Notes: generated from the letters alone by a model not told the origin. 64,000 bases of DNA from Bacillota bacterium (GCA_029781825.1 JAKOVY010000032.1:23438-87437); one strand, 5' to 3'; shown: positions 42,237-52,370, counted from the first letter of the stretch. Program-made: numbers and translations.

Positions 42237-44212
42237 AACGAGTAGGAGTATTTGTCTGTGAATGCGGTACCAACATCGGGGCAGTAGTCGACGCCGCCAA
42301 AGTGGCCGAAACAGCTTTGACCATGCCCGGGGTAGCATATGCTACCAGCTATAAATATATGTGTTCCGATCCGGGGCAGGACCTGATCAAAAAGGCTGCC
42401 GAGGAGCATGGCTTGGAACAGGTCGTTGTCGCTTCCTGTTCGCCGCGTATGCATGAGAACACTTTCCGCAAGGCCATGTCCGGAGCTGGGCTGAACCCGT
42501 ATATGTTTGAGATGGTCAATATCCGCGAACATGTTTCCTGGGTTCACAGCGACAAGGATGAGGCAACGCAAAAGGCTATTGACCTGGTGCGGATGGCGGT
42601 CGCCAAGGTTGTGCGCAACAAGCCGCTGCAGGTCTCTTATATACCGATAACCAAGAAGGCCCTGGTGATCGGAGGCGGTATTGCCGGTATGCAGGCAGCG
42701 CTTGACATAGCGGAGACCGGACACCAGGTAATTCTGGTGGAGAGGGAGCCGACCATTGGGGGGAAAATGGCCCAACTGGACAAAACCTTCCCCACGATGG
42801 ACTGCTCGGCCTGAATTAGCACCCCCAAGATGGTTGCTGTGGCACAGCATCCTAATATAAAACTGTATAGCTACTCGGAAGTAGTCGGAATCACCGGATA
42901 CATCGGTAACTTTACCGTAACTATCAAGGAAAAAGCCAAATATGTTGATTACGACAAGTGTACCGGTTGCGGACTCTGTGAAACCAAGTGTCCCAGCAGG
43001 GTCAAGAGCGAGTTTGACCTGGGATTGGGAGAGCGTCACGCGATTTATAAGGCCTTCCCCCAGGCGGTACCCAATAAACCGGTAATCGATGCCAAGAACT
43101 GCCGCAAATTAACGACCGGAAAGTGCGGAATCTGTGAAAAGCTCTGTCCCACACAAGCCATCAACTTCGACGATGAGGACAGGTTGGTCACCGAAGACGT
43201 TGGGGCCATTGTAATGGCCACCGGCTATGACCTCTTTGAGTGGGAAAAGGCTTACGGAGAATACGGATATGGGAAGTATCCCGATGTCATCAGCGGGCTT
43301 CATTTTGAGCGACTGGTCAACGCCTCCGGACCTACCGGCGGCAAGATTAAACGTCCTTCTGACGGAAAGATACCGCAGGCAGTGGCGTTTATCAAATGTG
43401 TCGGTTCCCGTGATGATACCAAGGGCAAGAGCTACTGTTCACGGGCCTGCTGCATGTATACAGCCAAGCATGCCATGCAGGTGGTGGAGAAGATCCCCGG
43501 CGGCGATGCTTATGTGTTCTACATGGATGTGCGTACGGCGGGGAAAGGATACGAGGAATTCTATCAGCGTTCGGTCGAACAGGGCGCCCAGTACATCAGG
43601 GGCCGGGTCAGCAAGATTTACCCGCGCGGCGACCGGTTGGTGGTCGTGAGCGAGGACACCCTCCTGGGCAAGCCGCTTGAGGTGGAAGTGGATATGGTGG
43701 TCCTGGCTACCGCAATGGTTCCGGCAGTCGGTTCGGCTGAAGTAGCTAAACTGATAGGTTTTTCCACTGACAAGGATGGGTTCTTCCAGGAGGCTCACCC
43801 CAAACTGCAGCCGGTTGAGACCTTTACCGGTGGGGTCTACCTGGCGGGCGCATGCCAGGGACCCAAGGATATCCCGGATACCGTGGCTCAAGCCAGTGCC
43901 GCGGCGGTCAAGGTAGCGGCTTTGTTCTCCAAGGACCAACTGGCAACCGAGCCCATGATAGCTTATGTAGATGAAACCAAGTGCACCGGATGCGAATTCT
44001 GTGTACCGATTTGTCCTTATCAAGCCATAAGCATGAAACCTGTCAAGGCAAGAGTTCACGGCGAGACGGTGGAACGCCAGGTAGCAACGGTTAACAAGGG
44101 CTTATGTCAGGGATGCGGCGCCTGTGTAGCCGCCTGTCGCCCCTGTGCTCTTAACCTGAACGGTTTCACCAATGATCAAATAGTATCGGAGGTGGATGCA
44201 CTGTGTCTGTAG
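42233..44212 (+). CDS. hdrA: HdrA selenoprotein, in-frame TGA (Sec) at 42812-42814
   Basis: ORFs 42233-42814 and 42830-44212 are in one frame; readthrough gives MDCSA-U-ISTPKMV, matching HdrA MDCSACxxTPKM; SECIS-like hairpin follows. Confidence 0.92.
42829..42851 (+). promoter_or_regulatory. Putative bacterial SECIS in hdrA
   Basis: GAT-GGTT-GCTGT-GGC-ACAGC-ATC hairpin, loop ~27 nt after the TGA. Confidence 0.65.
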
Positions 44213-44640
44213 AGACAAGTAAAGGCTGGGAGCCCAAGATAGTGGCCTTTGCCTGCAACTGGTGTTCCTACGCCGGGGGCGATCTGGCTGGGCTTAACCG
44301 GCTGCAATATCCCTCCAATGTAAGGATTATCAGAGTGCCCTGTTCGGGGAGGATAGACCCCCAGTTTGTCCTGCGGGCCTTTATGATGGGAGCCGACGGC
44401 GTTCTGGTTTCGGGGTGACACCCCGGTGACTGCCACTATGGTAGTGGCAATTATTTCGCCCGCCGGCGGCACACATTGATGAAGAGTTTCCTGCAGTACC
44501 TGGGGATTGAACCCGAGCGCTACCAGTTGGCCTGGATTTCAGGATCCGAGGGTCAGAAGTTCGCTGACATCATGACCCATGTGGTAGCCGAGGTAAAAAA
44601 AGTTGGTCCCAACAGAAAGCTGAGGGAAGAGCATGAGTGA
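44203..44640 (+). CDS. flxD/mvhD: MvhD/FlxD selenoprotein, in-frame TGA (Sec) at 44416-44418
   Basis: Readthrough gives [24 protein letters not shown], matching MvhD GCHPGDCHY; frame stays open to 44640 and overlaps the next ATG. Confidence 0.93.
44431..44449 (+). promoter_or_regulatory. Putative bacterial SECIS in flxD/mvhD
   Basis: TGCCACTA-TGG-TAGTGGCA perfect 8-bp hairpin, loop ~20 nt after the TGA. Confidence 0.75.
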
Positions 44641-45532
44641 CAATACAGCAAAAGCCAGAGAAATAGCGAAAAGGCTCTTACAGGAAGGGACCGTGGCTAT
44701 GGTCCTGGGGTGGGAGAAAGGCGATGAGCCTTATGTCAGCGCTCCTACCGTGATAAGAGACGCCGCCGATGCCGAACGGCTGGTGGTTGATGAGTACTGT
44801 ATTCATGACCTGGCAGCACTGCTGCCGGATTACCGCGACCGCAGCGAGAAGATCGCGATCTTTGCCAAGGGCTGCGATTCTCGCGGTATTGTTCGGCTGA
44901 TTCAAGACCGGGTGATGCCCAGGGAACGTCTTTATATCATCGGGATTAACTGCCCCGGGATGAAGGATCCCAATGAATTCTTCCGGGCGGCTTCGGGGCT
45001 GAGCAAGGCCAAGCCGGCTGAAAAAGCGGCCAAGTGCCTGAGCTGTCAGTACCCGAATCCGGTAGTCTACGATGAGATAATCGGGGAACCCCAGCAGCCT
45101 CAGGAAGATAAGCGTTTTGCAGAAGTGGATAAGATCGAAAGCATGTCGGCTGATGAGCGTTATGATTTCTTCATCAAGGAGTTCAGCAGGTGCATCAGGT
45201 GCTATGCCTGCCGTAATGCCTGCGTGGCCTGCAACTGCCGGACCTGCATTTTCGACGAGACCAAACCCCAGTGGGTGAGAAGGTCCACGGATCCGGTCAA
45301 TAACATGCTCTATCAAATCGTGCGGTCCATGCATGTGGCCGGACGGTGTGTTGAATGTGGCGAATGTGAAAGAGCATGCCCGGTGGGCATACCGCTGATG
45401 CTCTTTAACCGCAAACTGATAAAAGACGTGGATCAGCTCTTCGGGCCCTATCAAGCCGGGTTGAGCCTGGAAGACGATGCGATTCCTCCGCTCAGCCGCT
45501 ACCGGGTTGATGATCCCGACGAGTTTATGTAG
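44633..45532 (+). CDS. FlxC/FlxB-type iron-sulfur subunit (FdhB/HydB-like)
   Basis: CIRCYACRNACVACNCRTC, CVECGECERACPVGIP; between flxD and the HydB-like gene. Confidence 0.8.
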   Translation: MSDNTAKAREIAKRLLQEGTVAMVLGWEKGDEPYVSAPTVIRDAADAERLVVDEYCIHDLAALLPDYRDRSEKIAIFAKGCDSRGIVRLIQDRVMPRERLYIIGINCPGMKDPNEFFRAASGLSKAKPAEKAAKCLSCQYPNPVVYDEIIGEPQQPQEDKRFAEVDKIESMSADERYDFFIKEFSRCIRCYACRNACVACNCRTCIFDETKPQWVRRSTDPVNNMLYQIVRSMHVAGRCVECGECERACPVGIPLMLFNRKLIKDVDQLFGPYQAGLSLEDDAIPPLSRYRVDDPDEFM

Positions 45533-45543
45533 GGGGTGAGGCT

Positions 45544-46554
45544 GTGAAAGTACTACCATCCGATAAGATTAAAGAAGCCTTGAATATCCTGGCTGGGGAG
45601 GCCAAGGTTTACGCCCCCATGGTGCAAGGGGATGCCAGCGGTTATTTCAGATGGAGCGATAACTCTATTGGCGAATTGGCCCTGGACATCCTGAACACCT
45701 ATATGTCTCCCAAGAATATCGTAATGCCGCAGACCGAGGATATGTACAAATTCGTCGCCCCGGGCAAAGATGCCCAGGTAACTGAAATCGTCTATGCGGA
45801 AGGACCCAGGATCATCTTTGGGATCAGGAGCTGTGACCTGCAGGCCCTGCATGACCTGGACCTGGTGTTTCTGACCAAAGGATATGAGGATGAGTTCTAC
45901 AAGGCCCGCCGCAAAGACCTGGCAGTTATTGCCCGGGCCTGTTATCAACCGGGCCCGGCCTGTTTCTGCGAATCCATGGGTGTGGATCGCCTCAATCCCC
46001 AGGCCGATGTGGTTATGCACGACCTGGGTCAGCAGGATTTTGCCTGGGAGCCCAAGACTCCCAAGGGTGAGGAAATCACCGCCAAACTGCAGGGAATCCT
46101 CGTGGAGAAGGATGTAACGCTGCCCCAGGCGGCTGAGATGCGGACCAAGGTTGATATAACCGGACTGAGCGAAAAGCTGGCCGGGATGTTCGAAAACCCG
46201 GTTTGGGATGAACTCTCTTCCCGTTGTATGAACTGTGGGGTTTGTACCTATGTGTGCCCCACCTGCTATTGTTTCGACATCCAGGTGACTACCCGCGGAG
46301 ATGCCGGCAGCCGTTTCCGCTGCTGGGACTCCTGCATGTACAAAGAGTACACGCAGATGGCCGGCGGTCATAACCCGAGAGAATACAAGAAGGAGAGATT
46401 CCGCCAGCGCTTCCTGCATAAATTGCAGTACTTCAATGAGCGTTATAACGCCAACCTGTGTATCGGGTGCGGTCGCTGCGTAATCATGTGTCCTAACGCG
46501 GTAAATATCCTGGAGGTAATCACTAAGCTAAAGGAGGTGCGCCTTGATGCATGA
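45544..46554 (+). CDS. Sulfhydrogenase beta-like 4Fe-4S subunit (Flx family)
   Basis: GIRSCDLQALHDLDLVF; CMNCGVCTYVCPTCYCFD; CIGCGRCVIMCPNAV. Confidence 0.85.
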   Translation: MKVLPSDKIKEALNILAGEAKVYAPMVQGDASGYFRWSDNSIGELALDILNTYMSPKNIVMPQTEDMYKFVAPGKDAQVTEIVYAEGPRIIFGIRSCDLQALHDLDLVFLTKGYEDEFYKARRKDLAVIARACYQPGPACFCESMGVDRLNPQADVVMHDLGQQDFAWEPKTPKGEEITAKLQGILVEKDVTLPQAAEMRTKVDITGLSEKLAGMFENPVWDELSSRCMNCGVCTYVCPTCYCFDIQVTTRGDAGSRFRCWDSCMYKEYTQMAGGHNPREYKKERFRQRFLHKLQYFNERYNANLCIGCGRCVIMCPNAVNILEVITKLKEVRLDA

Positions 46555-47404
46555 TCACAACCACGAATGCACTTGTGAGGATCATGGCCATAGCAACCCC
46601 CTGGTTCCAACTATGGTAAAGGTGGTAAAAATCACCGAGGAAACCCCTGATGTCAAGACTTTTTATGTAACCACGGAAGACGGGATTCCTTTCAAGGTTA
46701 TGCCGGGGCAACTGGCTATGGTATCACAGCTGCCGGTGGGTGAGGGGATGTTCTCCGTCTCCTGGCAGGCAGAGGACCACCTCCAGTTTGCCATCAAAAG
46801 GGTGGGACTGTTGACCGAAGCCCTGCACGAAATTGAAGTAGGCCAGACCCTGGGGATCAGAGGCCCTTATGGCAACGGCTTCCCGGTTGATGAGTGCAAG
46901 GGCAAGGATATGCTGTTTATCGGCGGCGGTATCGGCCTGGCGCCTTTGCGTTCCTTTATCAAGTACTGCTTTGCCCATCGCGAGGATTACGGCAAGATCA
47001 CGATCCTGTACGGCGCCCGCAGCTATGATGACCTGTGCTTCAAAAAGGAACTCTTTGAGGAGTGGCCGCAGGTTCCGAACTGCGAGGTTTTTGTAACCAT
47101 TGACAATCCGGAAGAAAAGTGGGACGGCCATGTTGGTTTTGTCCCGGCTTACCTGGAAGAGATCAACCCTTCACCCCAGGGGACCATTGCCGTTACCTGC
47201 GGGCCGCCCATCATGATCAAGTTTGTCCTGCAGGCTTTGGAGAAGATGGGCTTTACCGATGACCAGGTAATAACCACCCTGGAGATGAGAATGAAATGCG
47301 GCATCGGTAAGTGCGGCCGCTGCAACATCGGCAGCGAATTCATCTGCCTGGACGGTCCGGTCTTTACCCTGGCCCAGCTCAAGAAACTGCCTCCAGAGTG
47401 GTAG
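46547..47404 (+). CDS. flxA: FAD/NAD(P)-binding FlxA-like subunit
   Basis: FNR-like fold (GIRGPYGNGFPVDECKGKDMLFIGGGIGLAPLRSF), C-terminal 2Fe-2S MKCGIGKCGRCNIG. Confidence 0.88.
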   Translation: MHDHNHECTCEDHGHSNPLVPTMVKVVKITEETPDVKTFYVTTEDGIPFKVMPGQLAMVSQLPVGEGMFSVSWQAEDHLQFAIKRVGLLTEALHEIEVGQTLGIRGPYGNGFPVDECKGKDMLFIGGGIGLAPLRSFIKYCFAHREDYGKITILYGARSYDDLCFKKELFEEWPQVPNCEVFVTIDNPEEKWDGHVGFVPAYLEEINPSPQGTIAVTCGPPIMIKFVLQALEKMGFTDDQVITTLEMRMKCGIGKCGRCNIGSEFICLDGPVFTLAQLKKLPPEW

Positions 47405-47436
47405 TTTCACCTGTTAAAGTTGTTGTTGATCATGAA

Positions 47437-47470
47437 AAGGGTCTCGCCCAATGCGAGACCCTTAAATTTT
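47437..47470 (+). terminator. Terminator of the hdr-flx operon
   Basis: AAGGGTCTCGC-CCAAT-GCGAGACCCTT then AAATTTT. Confidence 0.75.
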
Positions 47471-47549
47471 ATGCCTATTTCGGGGTTGTGGAGCAGAGAA
47501 AAAGGAGCTTGCGCTCGCCTGTCGTACCGCGGGCAGGGACCGGGATGGA

Positions 47550-47690
47550 TTAGCGGGCAAAGATCTCAGGACCAAATAGATAACCCAGGTAGAAAACTAG
47601 AACAATGGCAACTATGTGCAAGATCCACCACCCGGTCTGGAGAAATCCCCAGGTTTTCAGGTCATACCGGTTGCTGATCTGCTCGCTCAA
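47550..47690 (-). CDS. 46-aa predicted single-TM protein, absent from the supplied ORF track
   Basis: Manual minus-strand translation LSEQISNRYDLKTWGFLQTGWWILHIVAIVLVFYLGYLFGPEIFAR; TTG start preceded by AAAAGGGGGTG. Confidence 0.65.
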   Translation of the reverse strand: MSEQISNRYDLKTWGFLQTGWWILHIVAIVLVFYLGYLFGPEIFAR

Positions 47691-47866
47691 AGGTGCACCC
47701 CCTTTTAATCCGTTTTGCAGCAATGGTTTACTCTCCCATAGATTTTCCCTTATTGTTGTTATTTTATGTTATGGATGATTCCCCATCGGGGTTTACAAAG
47801 TGCGGAGCATGAATACAATAAAAACGTATAAGTACACAAAATTGTGCACAAGAAGGAGGCATTCTG

Positions 47867-49114
47867 ATGGATTCAACCAAGTACAGCCAGGCCGATTTTG
47901 CCTCTATTGAAGGAAAGGACATCATGGAACGAGCCGCAATCTTTGCGGAGTTCTTGGATGATACCAGGAAGCGGCGCCATCTTCAGTATCGGCGGGTTTC
48001 CCTCTCCGGTTCTGCACCGGTAATGCAGGTACTGGATCCCTATACCGGGCAGATACGTGAAATGATATACTTCGGTTCCAATGATTATCTGAACCTGACC
48101 CGTCACCCCCGAGTGATAAAAGCGGGGCATGAAGCCCTGGACAAGTATGGCGCCGGCGCCGGCAGCGTGCCGCTTCTGGGAGGAACCCTGGATATCCATG
48201 TGCGGCTTGAGGAGGAGTTGGCCCGCTTTAAAGGGTGTGAAGCCGCCATGATTTACACCTCCGGATTTGGCTCCAATGCCGGGACCCTGATATCCCTGCT
48301 GCAGAAAGAAGACTGTGCAATCCTGGATATGTTGGTTCACGCCTCGATAGTTGACGGTTGTATCAATACCAACATCCGGTATTTCAGCCACAACAACATG
48401 GAATCTCTGGAAAGGGTGCTCAAACGCAGCCAGGATAAGTACCGGACCAAGCTGGTGGTGGTGGACGGGGTATATTCAATGGATGGAGATATTGCCAAAC
48501 TGGATCAGATAGTGGAGCTGGCCCATCACTACGGTGCTTACGTAATGGTTGATGAAGCCCACGCTACCGGTGTTATCGGAGAAAACGGGCGGGGAACCCC
48601 GGAGCACTTCCACCTCGAGGGAAAGGTTGACATCGTGGCCGGGACCTTGTCCAAGGCTTTGGGAGCTGTGGGAGGCTTTATTGCCGCCAGCAAGCCATTG
48701 GTGGATCTGATCAGGTTCTATTCCCGCTCCTACATATTCTCGACAGCCATGACCCCGCAGGCGGCAGGTTCGCTTATCGAAGCCCTGAAGGTGATTGAGG
48801 AGGAACCGGAACTGCGCCAAAAGCTCTGGGATAACATCAATTACTTCCGAAAGGGACTTACCACCATCGGTTTTGATATAGGAAATGCTGAGACTGCCAT
48901 ATTCCCGATCATCATCGGCGACGACCTGAAAGTAAAGGAGATCTGTCGGCGCTGTCACGAGGAGAACCTGTACGTAAACCCGGTTGTATACCCGGCTGTG
49001 TCCAAAAAACTCTCCCGCATCAGGATCAGCCTGACCGCCGGGCACACCAAAGAGCACATGGACCGGGCTCTGGATATCCTGGAGAGCCTGGGCAAGGAAT
49101 ACAATATTATCTAG
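47867..49114 (+). CDS. Alpha-oxoamine synthase family PLP enzyme (KBL/BioF-like)
   Basis: FGSNDYLNLTRHPRV, VDEAHATGVIGENGRGTPEH, GTLSKALGAVGGFI. Confidence 0.9.
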   Translation: MDSTKYSQADFASIEGKDIMERAAIFAEFLDDTRKRRHLQYRRVSLSGSAPVMQVLDPYTGQIREMIYFGSNDYLNLTRHPRVIKAGHEALDKYGAGAGSVPLLGGTLDIHVRLEEELARFKGCEAAMIYTSGFGSNAGTLISLLQKEDCAILDMLVHASIVDGCINTNIRYFSHNNMESLERVLKRSQDKYRTKLVVVDGVYSMDGDIAKLDQIVELAHHYGAYVMVDEAHATGVIGENGRGTPEHFHLEGKVDIVAGTLSKALGAVGGFIAASKPLVDLIRFYSRSYIFSTAMTPQAAGSLIEALKVIEEEPELRQKLWDNINYFRKGLTTIGFDIGNAETAIFPIIIGDDLKVKEICRRCHEENLYVNPVVYPAVSKKLSRIRISLTAGHTKEHMDRALDILESLGKEYNII

Positions 49115-49122
49115 CTTTTACA

Positions 49123-49154
49123 GGGGAAGAAGGGGGTTGGCTCCTTCTTCCCTT
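49123..49154 (+). terminator. Terminator-like hairpin
   Basis: GGGAAGAAGG...CCTTCTTCCC-TTT. Confidence 0.55.
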
Positions 49155-49392
49155 TGCTCCCTTGATCCGGTCTGTTTATCCATGTTGAGCCCAAAGATCG
49201 CAGCTTTCCTGTACTCTCTCTTTGCTCCCCAGATCTGTTCTGCTCATGCGCACGCCGTTTAATAGCCAAACACCTTTATCATTTCTTATTGCTCCTTTCA
49301 ATGCGATTCCTTGTATCATCCCGCACTATGTTAAATTATCCTAATTTCTGCTACGATAGAAAAAGCAACAGTTTTCGGGAGGCATATTTCAA

Positions 49393-49809
49393 GTGTCGGT
49401 GCAGGAGATTAGGATCAAGAACGATGGAAAATGGTACGCAGATGACCGTCTTATGTTTCGTATGCCGATTGTCAACCTCTTTGCCACCAACTTGGTGCGG
49501 GATGAAAACGGTCAGTACTTAATACGCCTGAATCAGGAGACCTTTCCCGTGGTTGTGGAGGATGTGCCCTTTTTGGCTGCCGAGGCCTATGTGGATGGGG
49601 GCGCGATCGTTTTTGTCCTGTATGACCAGCAGGAGCTGAGGATTGAGGAAGAGACCCCGGTGGTATTTATCGACGACACTCCCTATCTCAGTTTTAGATG
49701 GGAAAACGATACCCGCATCAGCCGTTCAGCATTTTGGATGGTAAGCAATTTCCTGGTGGAAAGAGACGACCGGGTGTATTTGGTCCCTCCTGGAAAGCTG
49801 CAAGAATAG
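49393..49809 (+). CDS. Hypothetical protein, possible copper-amine-oxidase-like fold
   Basis: Open frame with coding-like composition; no motif I can name confidently. Confidence 0.6.
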   Translation: MSVQEIRIKNDGKWYADDRLMFRMPIVNLFATNLVRDENGQYLIRLNQETFPVVVEDVPFLAAEAYVDGGAIVFVLYDQQELRIEEETPVVFIDDTPYLSFRWENDTRISRSAFWMVSNFLVERDDRVYLVPPGKLQE

Positions 49810-49821
49810 GGGGAGTATAGC

Positions 49822-50655
49822 ATGATCAGGGTTATTACTGACAGCGGTTGTGACCTCCCGGTGGAGGTGCTGGTGGAAAACCAGATCGAGATGGTGCCTC
49901 TCAAAGTTACTTTCGAGGATGGGCAGAGTTTCCTGGACCGGGTGGAGATAAGCCCCCGGGAATTCAGGGAAAGAATGTACCGCAGCAAGGAACTTCCCAA
50001 GACTGCAGCGCCCGATCCCAATACTTTTATGGAGATTTTTCGCCGCGCATTGAATGAAACGGGAGAAGCAATTTGTGTATGTATTTCATCGGGATTAAGC
50101 AGTACTTACCAGTCCGCTATGCTCGCCCGTGATATGCTGGGGACCGACAAAGTTAAAATCGTCGACTCGCTTTCCGCTTCTCTGGGTGAAGGTATCCTGG
50201 CAATTAGAGCGGCTGAACTGGCCAGGCAGGGACTGCCTCTCGATACCGTGTTCAATATGCTTACCAACTATCGCGACAACCTGAAGACGGTTTTTACCCT
50301 CGATACGCTGGAGAATATAGTCAAGGGGGGACGGCTCACCAAGTTTCAAGGGTTGGTGGGTAATATCCTGGATATCAAACCGTTGTTTCACGGAGTGGAA
50401 GGCAAGGTAGAGGTCCTGGAAAAGCTGAGGGGACGCCGCCGCGCATTGCGCCGGATGATTTCCCTTATCGGAGAGATGTCCAAAGAAGTTGAGAAGTGTG
50501 TCATTGGATTGTCTCATATGGACTGCCTGGAAGAAGTACTGGAACTCAAAAAGGAAATCGAAAGGTTGTATAAACCAGCCAGGATATTAGTCGCTGAGAT
50601 GGGCAGCACCCTTGGCACCTATGCCGGGAAAGGCGGTATAATTATGGCCTTTTAG
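49822..50655 (+). CDS. DegV family fatty-acid-binding protein
   Basis: MIRVITDSGCDLPVEV; CVCISSGLSSTYQSA; TLDTLENIVKGGRL. Confidence 0.95.
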   Translation: MIRVITDSGCDLPVEVLVENQIEMVPLKVTFEDGQSFLDRVEISPREFRERMYRSKELPKTAAPDPNTFMEIFRRALNETGEAICVCISSGLSSTYQSAMLARDMLGTDKVKIVDSLSASLGEGILAIRAAELARQGLPLDTVFNMLTNYRDNLKTVFTLDTLENIVKGGRLTKFQGLVGNILDIKPLFHGVEGKVEVLEKLRGRRRALRRMISLIGEMSKEVEKCVIGLSHMDCLEEVLELKKEIERLYKPARILVAEMGSTLGTYAGKGGIIMAF

Positions 50656-50745
50656 GCATCAAAGGGGTAAGACGGTATGAAAGTCTCATCGTGCTCATGC
50701 ACTGGGTTTCACACCGTCTGGGTTTTCCCGATGATGCTATCAGGC

Positions 50746-51621
50746 TTAAAGGTGATACAGGTTCGCCGGTCGGAAGTGCTCCTCAGGAATTGTCAGGGCC
50801 CGGTCGATTTCGGCCAGCATGGCCTCCCGGTCATGAGGCAGCTGACCGGTTATATTCCAGTAGTTGGAAATGTGATCACTTACTACCCAACTGCCGTCGG
50901 CGTTCAGCTCCTGCAGGAGGAGGCGGATTTCTTCAAGGGCCTGGTGCGGACTGAGCAATTGAAAACGGCCTTCCCGGTATTCCTCCCACAGCGGCGTGTT
51001 GGGGACAGGCACCAGGGTTCTCAGCCTGATGAATTCCGGGCTGATGGCGGAAAGCACCCGGGCGCTCTCACGGGCGTGTTCCACCGTCCTTTCCAAACCC
51101 CCGACGCCAACCAGGTAGTATTCGCTCAGTTCGATCCCGGCCTCACGTACCTTGGTTCCGGCGCGAATGATCTGTTCCGAGGTGGTTCCCTTTCTCACCC
51201 TTTCCAGGGTGACATCGTCACCGGTTTCCATTCCCATATGGATGCGTTTCAACCCCGCTTCTCGGAGTCGTTTAAGATCCTCCAGGGATTTCTTGTCAAC
51301 AAAGCGGGCGGCACCGTAGACGGTGATCCGCTCCAGGCGGGGAAAAAGGGTACGGGCGAACTCAAAAATCTGTACCAAATCATCGGTTTTCATTATAATT
51401 GTATTACCGTCGGGCAAAAACAGCGATTTTACCCAGGGGCCGTAATAATCCCGTGCCATCCACAAATCGGCTTTGATCTCGTTAACCGGCCGCAGCCGGA
51501 AACGGGTGCCTTTGTACATATCACAAAAAGTACATTTATTATGGGGGCAACCGATGGTTGCCTGGATCAGCAAACTATTGGCCTCGCTGGGGGGCCTATA
51601 AACAGTACCTTCGTAGCGCAT
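50746..51621 (-). CDS. Radical SAM protein
   Basis: GCPHNKCTFCDMYKGTRFR CxxxCxxC cluster motif. Confidence 0.93.
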   Translation of the reverse strand: MRYEGTVYRPPSEANSLLIQATIGCPHNKCTFCDMYKGTRFRLRPVNEIKADLWMARDYYGPWVKSLFLPDGNTIIMKTDDLVQIFEFARTLFPRLERITVYGAARFVDKKSLEDLKRLREAGLKRIHMGMETGDDVTLERVRKGTTSEQIIRAGTKVREAGIELSEYYLVGVGGLERTVEHARESARVLSAISPEFIRLRTLVPVPNTPLWEEYREGRFQLLSPHQALEEIRLLLQELNADGSWVVSDHISNYWNITGQLPHDREAMLAEIDRALTIPEEHFRPANLYHL

Positions 51622-51810
51622 TCTCGTACCTCCATTTGTGGGTTGTATAGCAGCCAGGTTTCGGCCTGTGATTGGCGAAACTTGATGAGCTAAAGCGCAA
51701 GGGACAGAATTCGGAGCAGGGAATAGATTCACTGGAATTAAAACACCCTTTAAATGCCTACATATAAGATAGCAGAAGACCGACTTTTTGAATAGAGGAG
51801 GGCTGGCGCC

Positions 51811-52350
51811 ATGTACAGAGTTTTCCCGGAGGAGTCCGTACTCGTGATAGTAGATATCCAGGAGAGGTTAATGAGGGTCATGCCTGATCGTGAGCAGGTT
51901 ATACGCAATACCCTGATACTTATGGAATTGGCCAACCAGTTTCAGATCCCGGTAATCGTCACCGAACAGTATCCCAAAGGGTTGGGCCCTACAGTTCCTG
52001 AAATTGCATCGAAACTTCAGGGGAATAAGCTGATGGAAAAGATAACCTTTTCCGCCTGCCCGGAACTCATTGAACTGATAAAGGAGACCGGTCGCTCACA
52101 GGTATTACTGGCAGGAAGCGAGACTCACGTCTGCGTATATCAGACGGTGCGGGATCTGCTTGATGCCGGCTATAAGGTGCAGGTCCCGTGTGATGCGGTA
52201 TGTTCCCGCCGCACCTTAAACCATGAGAACGCGTTATCCCTGATGAGGGAGTTGGGAGCCGTCATAACCAACACCGAAACAGTGGTCTTCGATGTGCTAA
52301 AAATTGCGGGGAGCAAGGAGTTCAAAGTGATGTCGCCACTTGTCAAGTAA
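51811..52350 (+). CDS. Isochorismatase-family cysteine hydrolase
   Basis: VLVIVDIQERLMRVM; VLLAGSETHVCVYQTVRDLLDAGY. Confidence 0.93.
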   Translation: MYRVFPEESVLVIVDIQERLMRVMPDREQVIRNTLILMELANQFQIPVIVTEQYPKGLGPTVPEIASKLQGNKLMEKITFSACPELIELIKETGRSQVLLAGSETHVCVYQTVRDLLDAGYKVQVPCDAVCSRRTLNHENALSLMRELGAVITNTETVVFDVLKIAGSKEFKVMSPLVK

Positions 52351-52370
52351 CGCCTTCTGGAGGTTGCGCT

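Noticed and set aside
42815-42829. HdrA as a frameshifted or nonsense pseudogene
   Set aside because: Both halves are in one frame, the stop is UGA at a conserved Cys, and a SECIS-like hairpin follows.
42056-43039. 327-aa minus-strand ORF across the hdrB/hdrA junction
   Set aside because: Antisense to hdrB/hdrA; no recognisable domain.
50677-51693. 338-aa plus-strand ORF
   Set aside because: Antisense to the radical SAM gene that has the CxxxCxxC motif.
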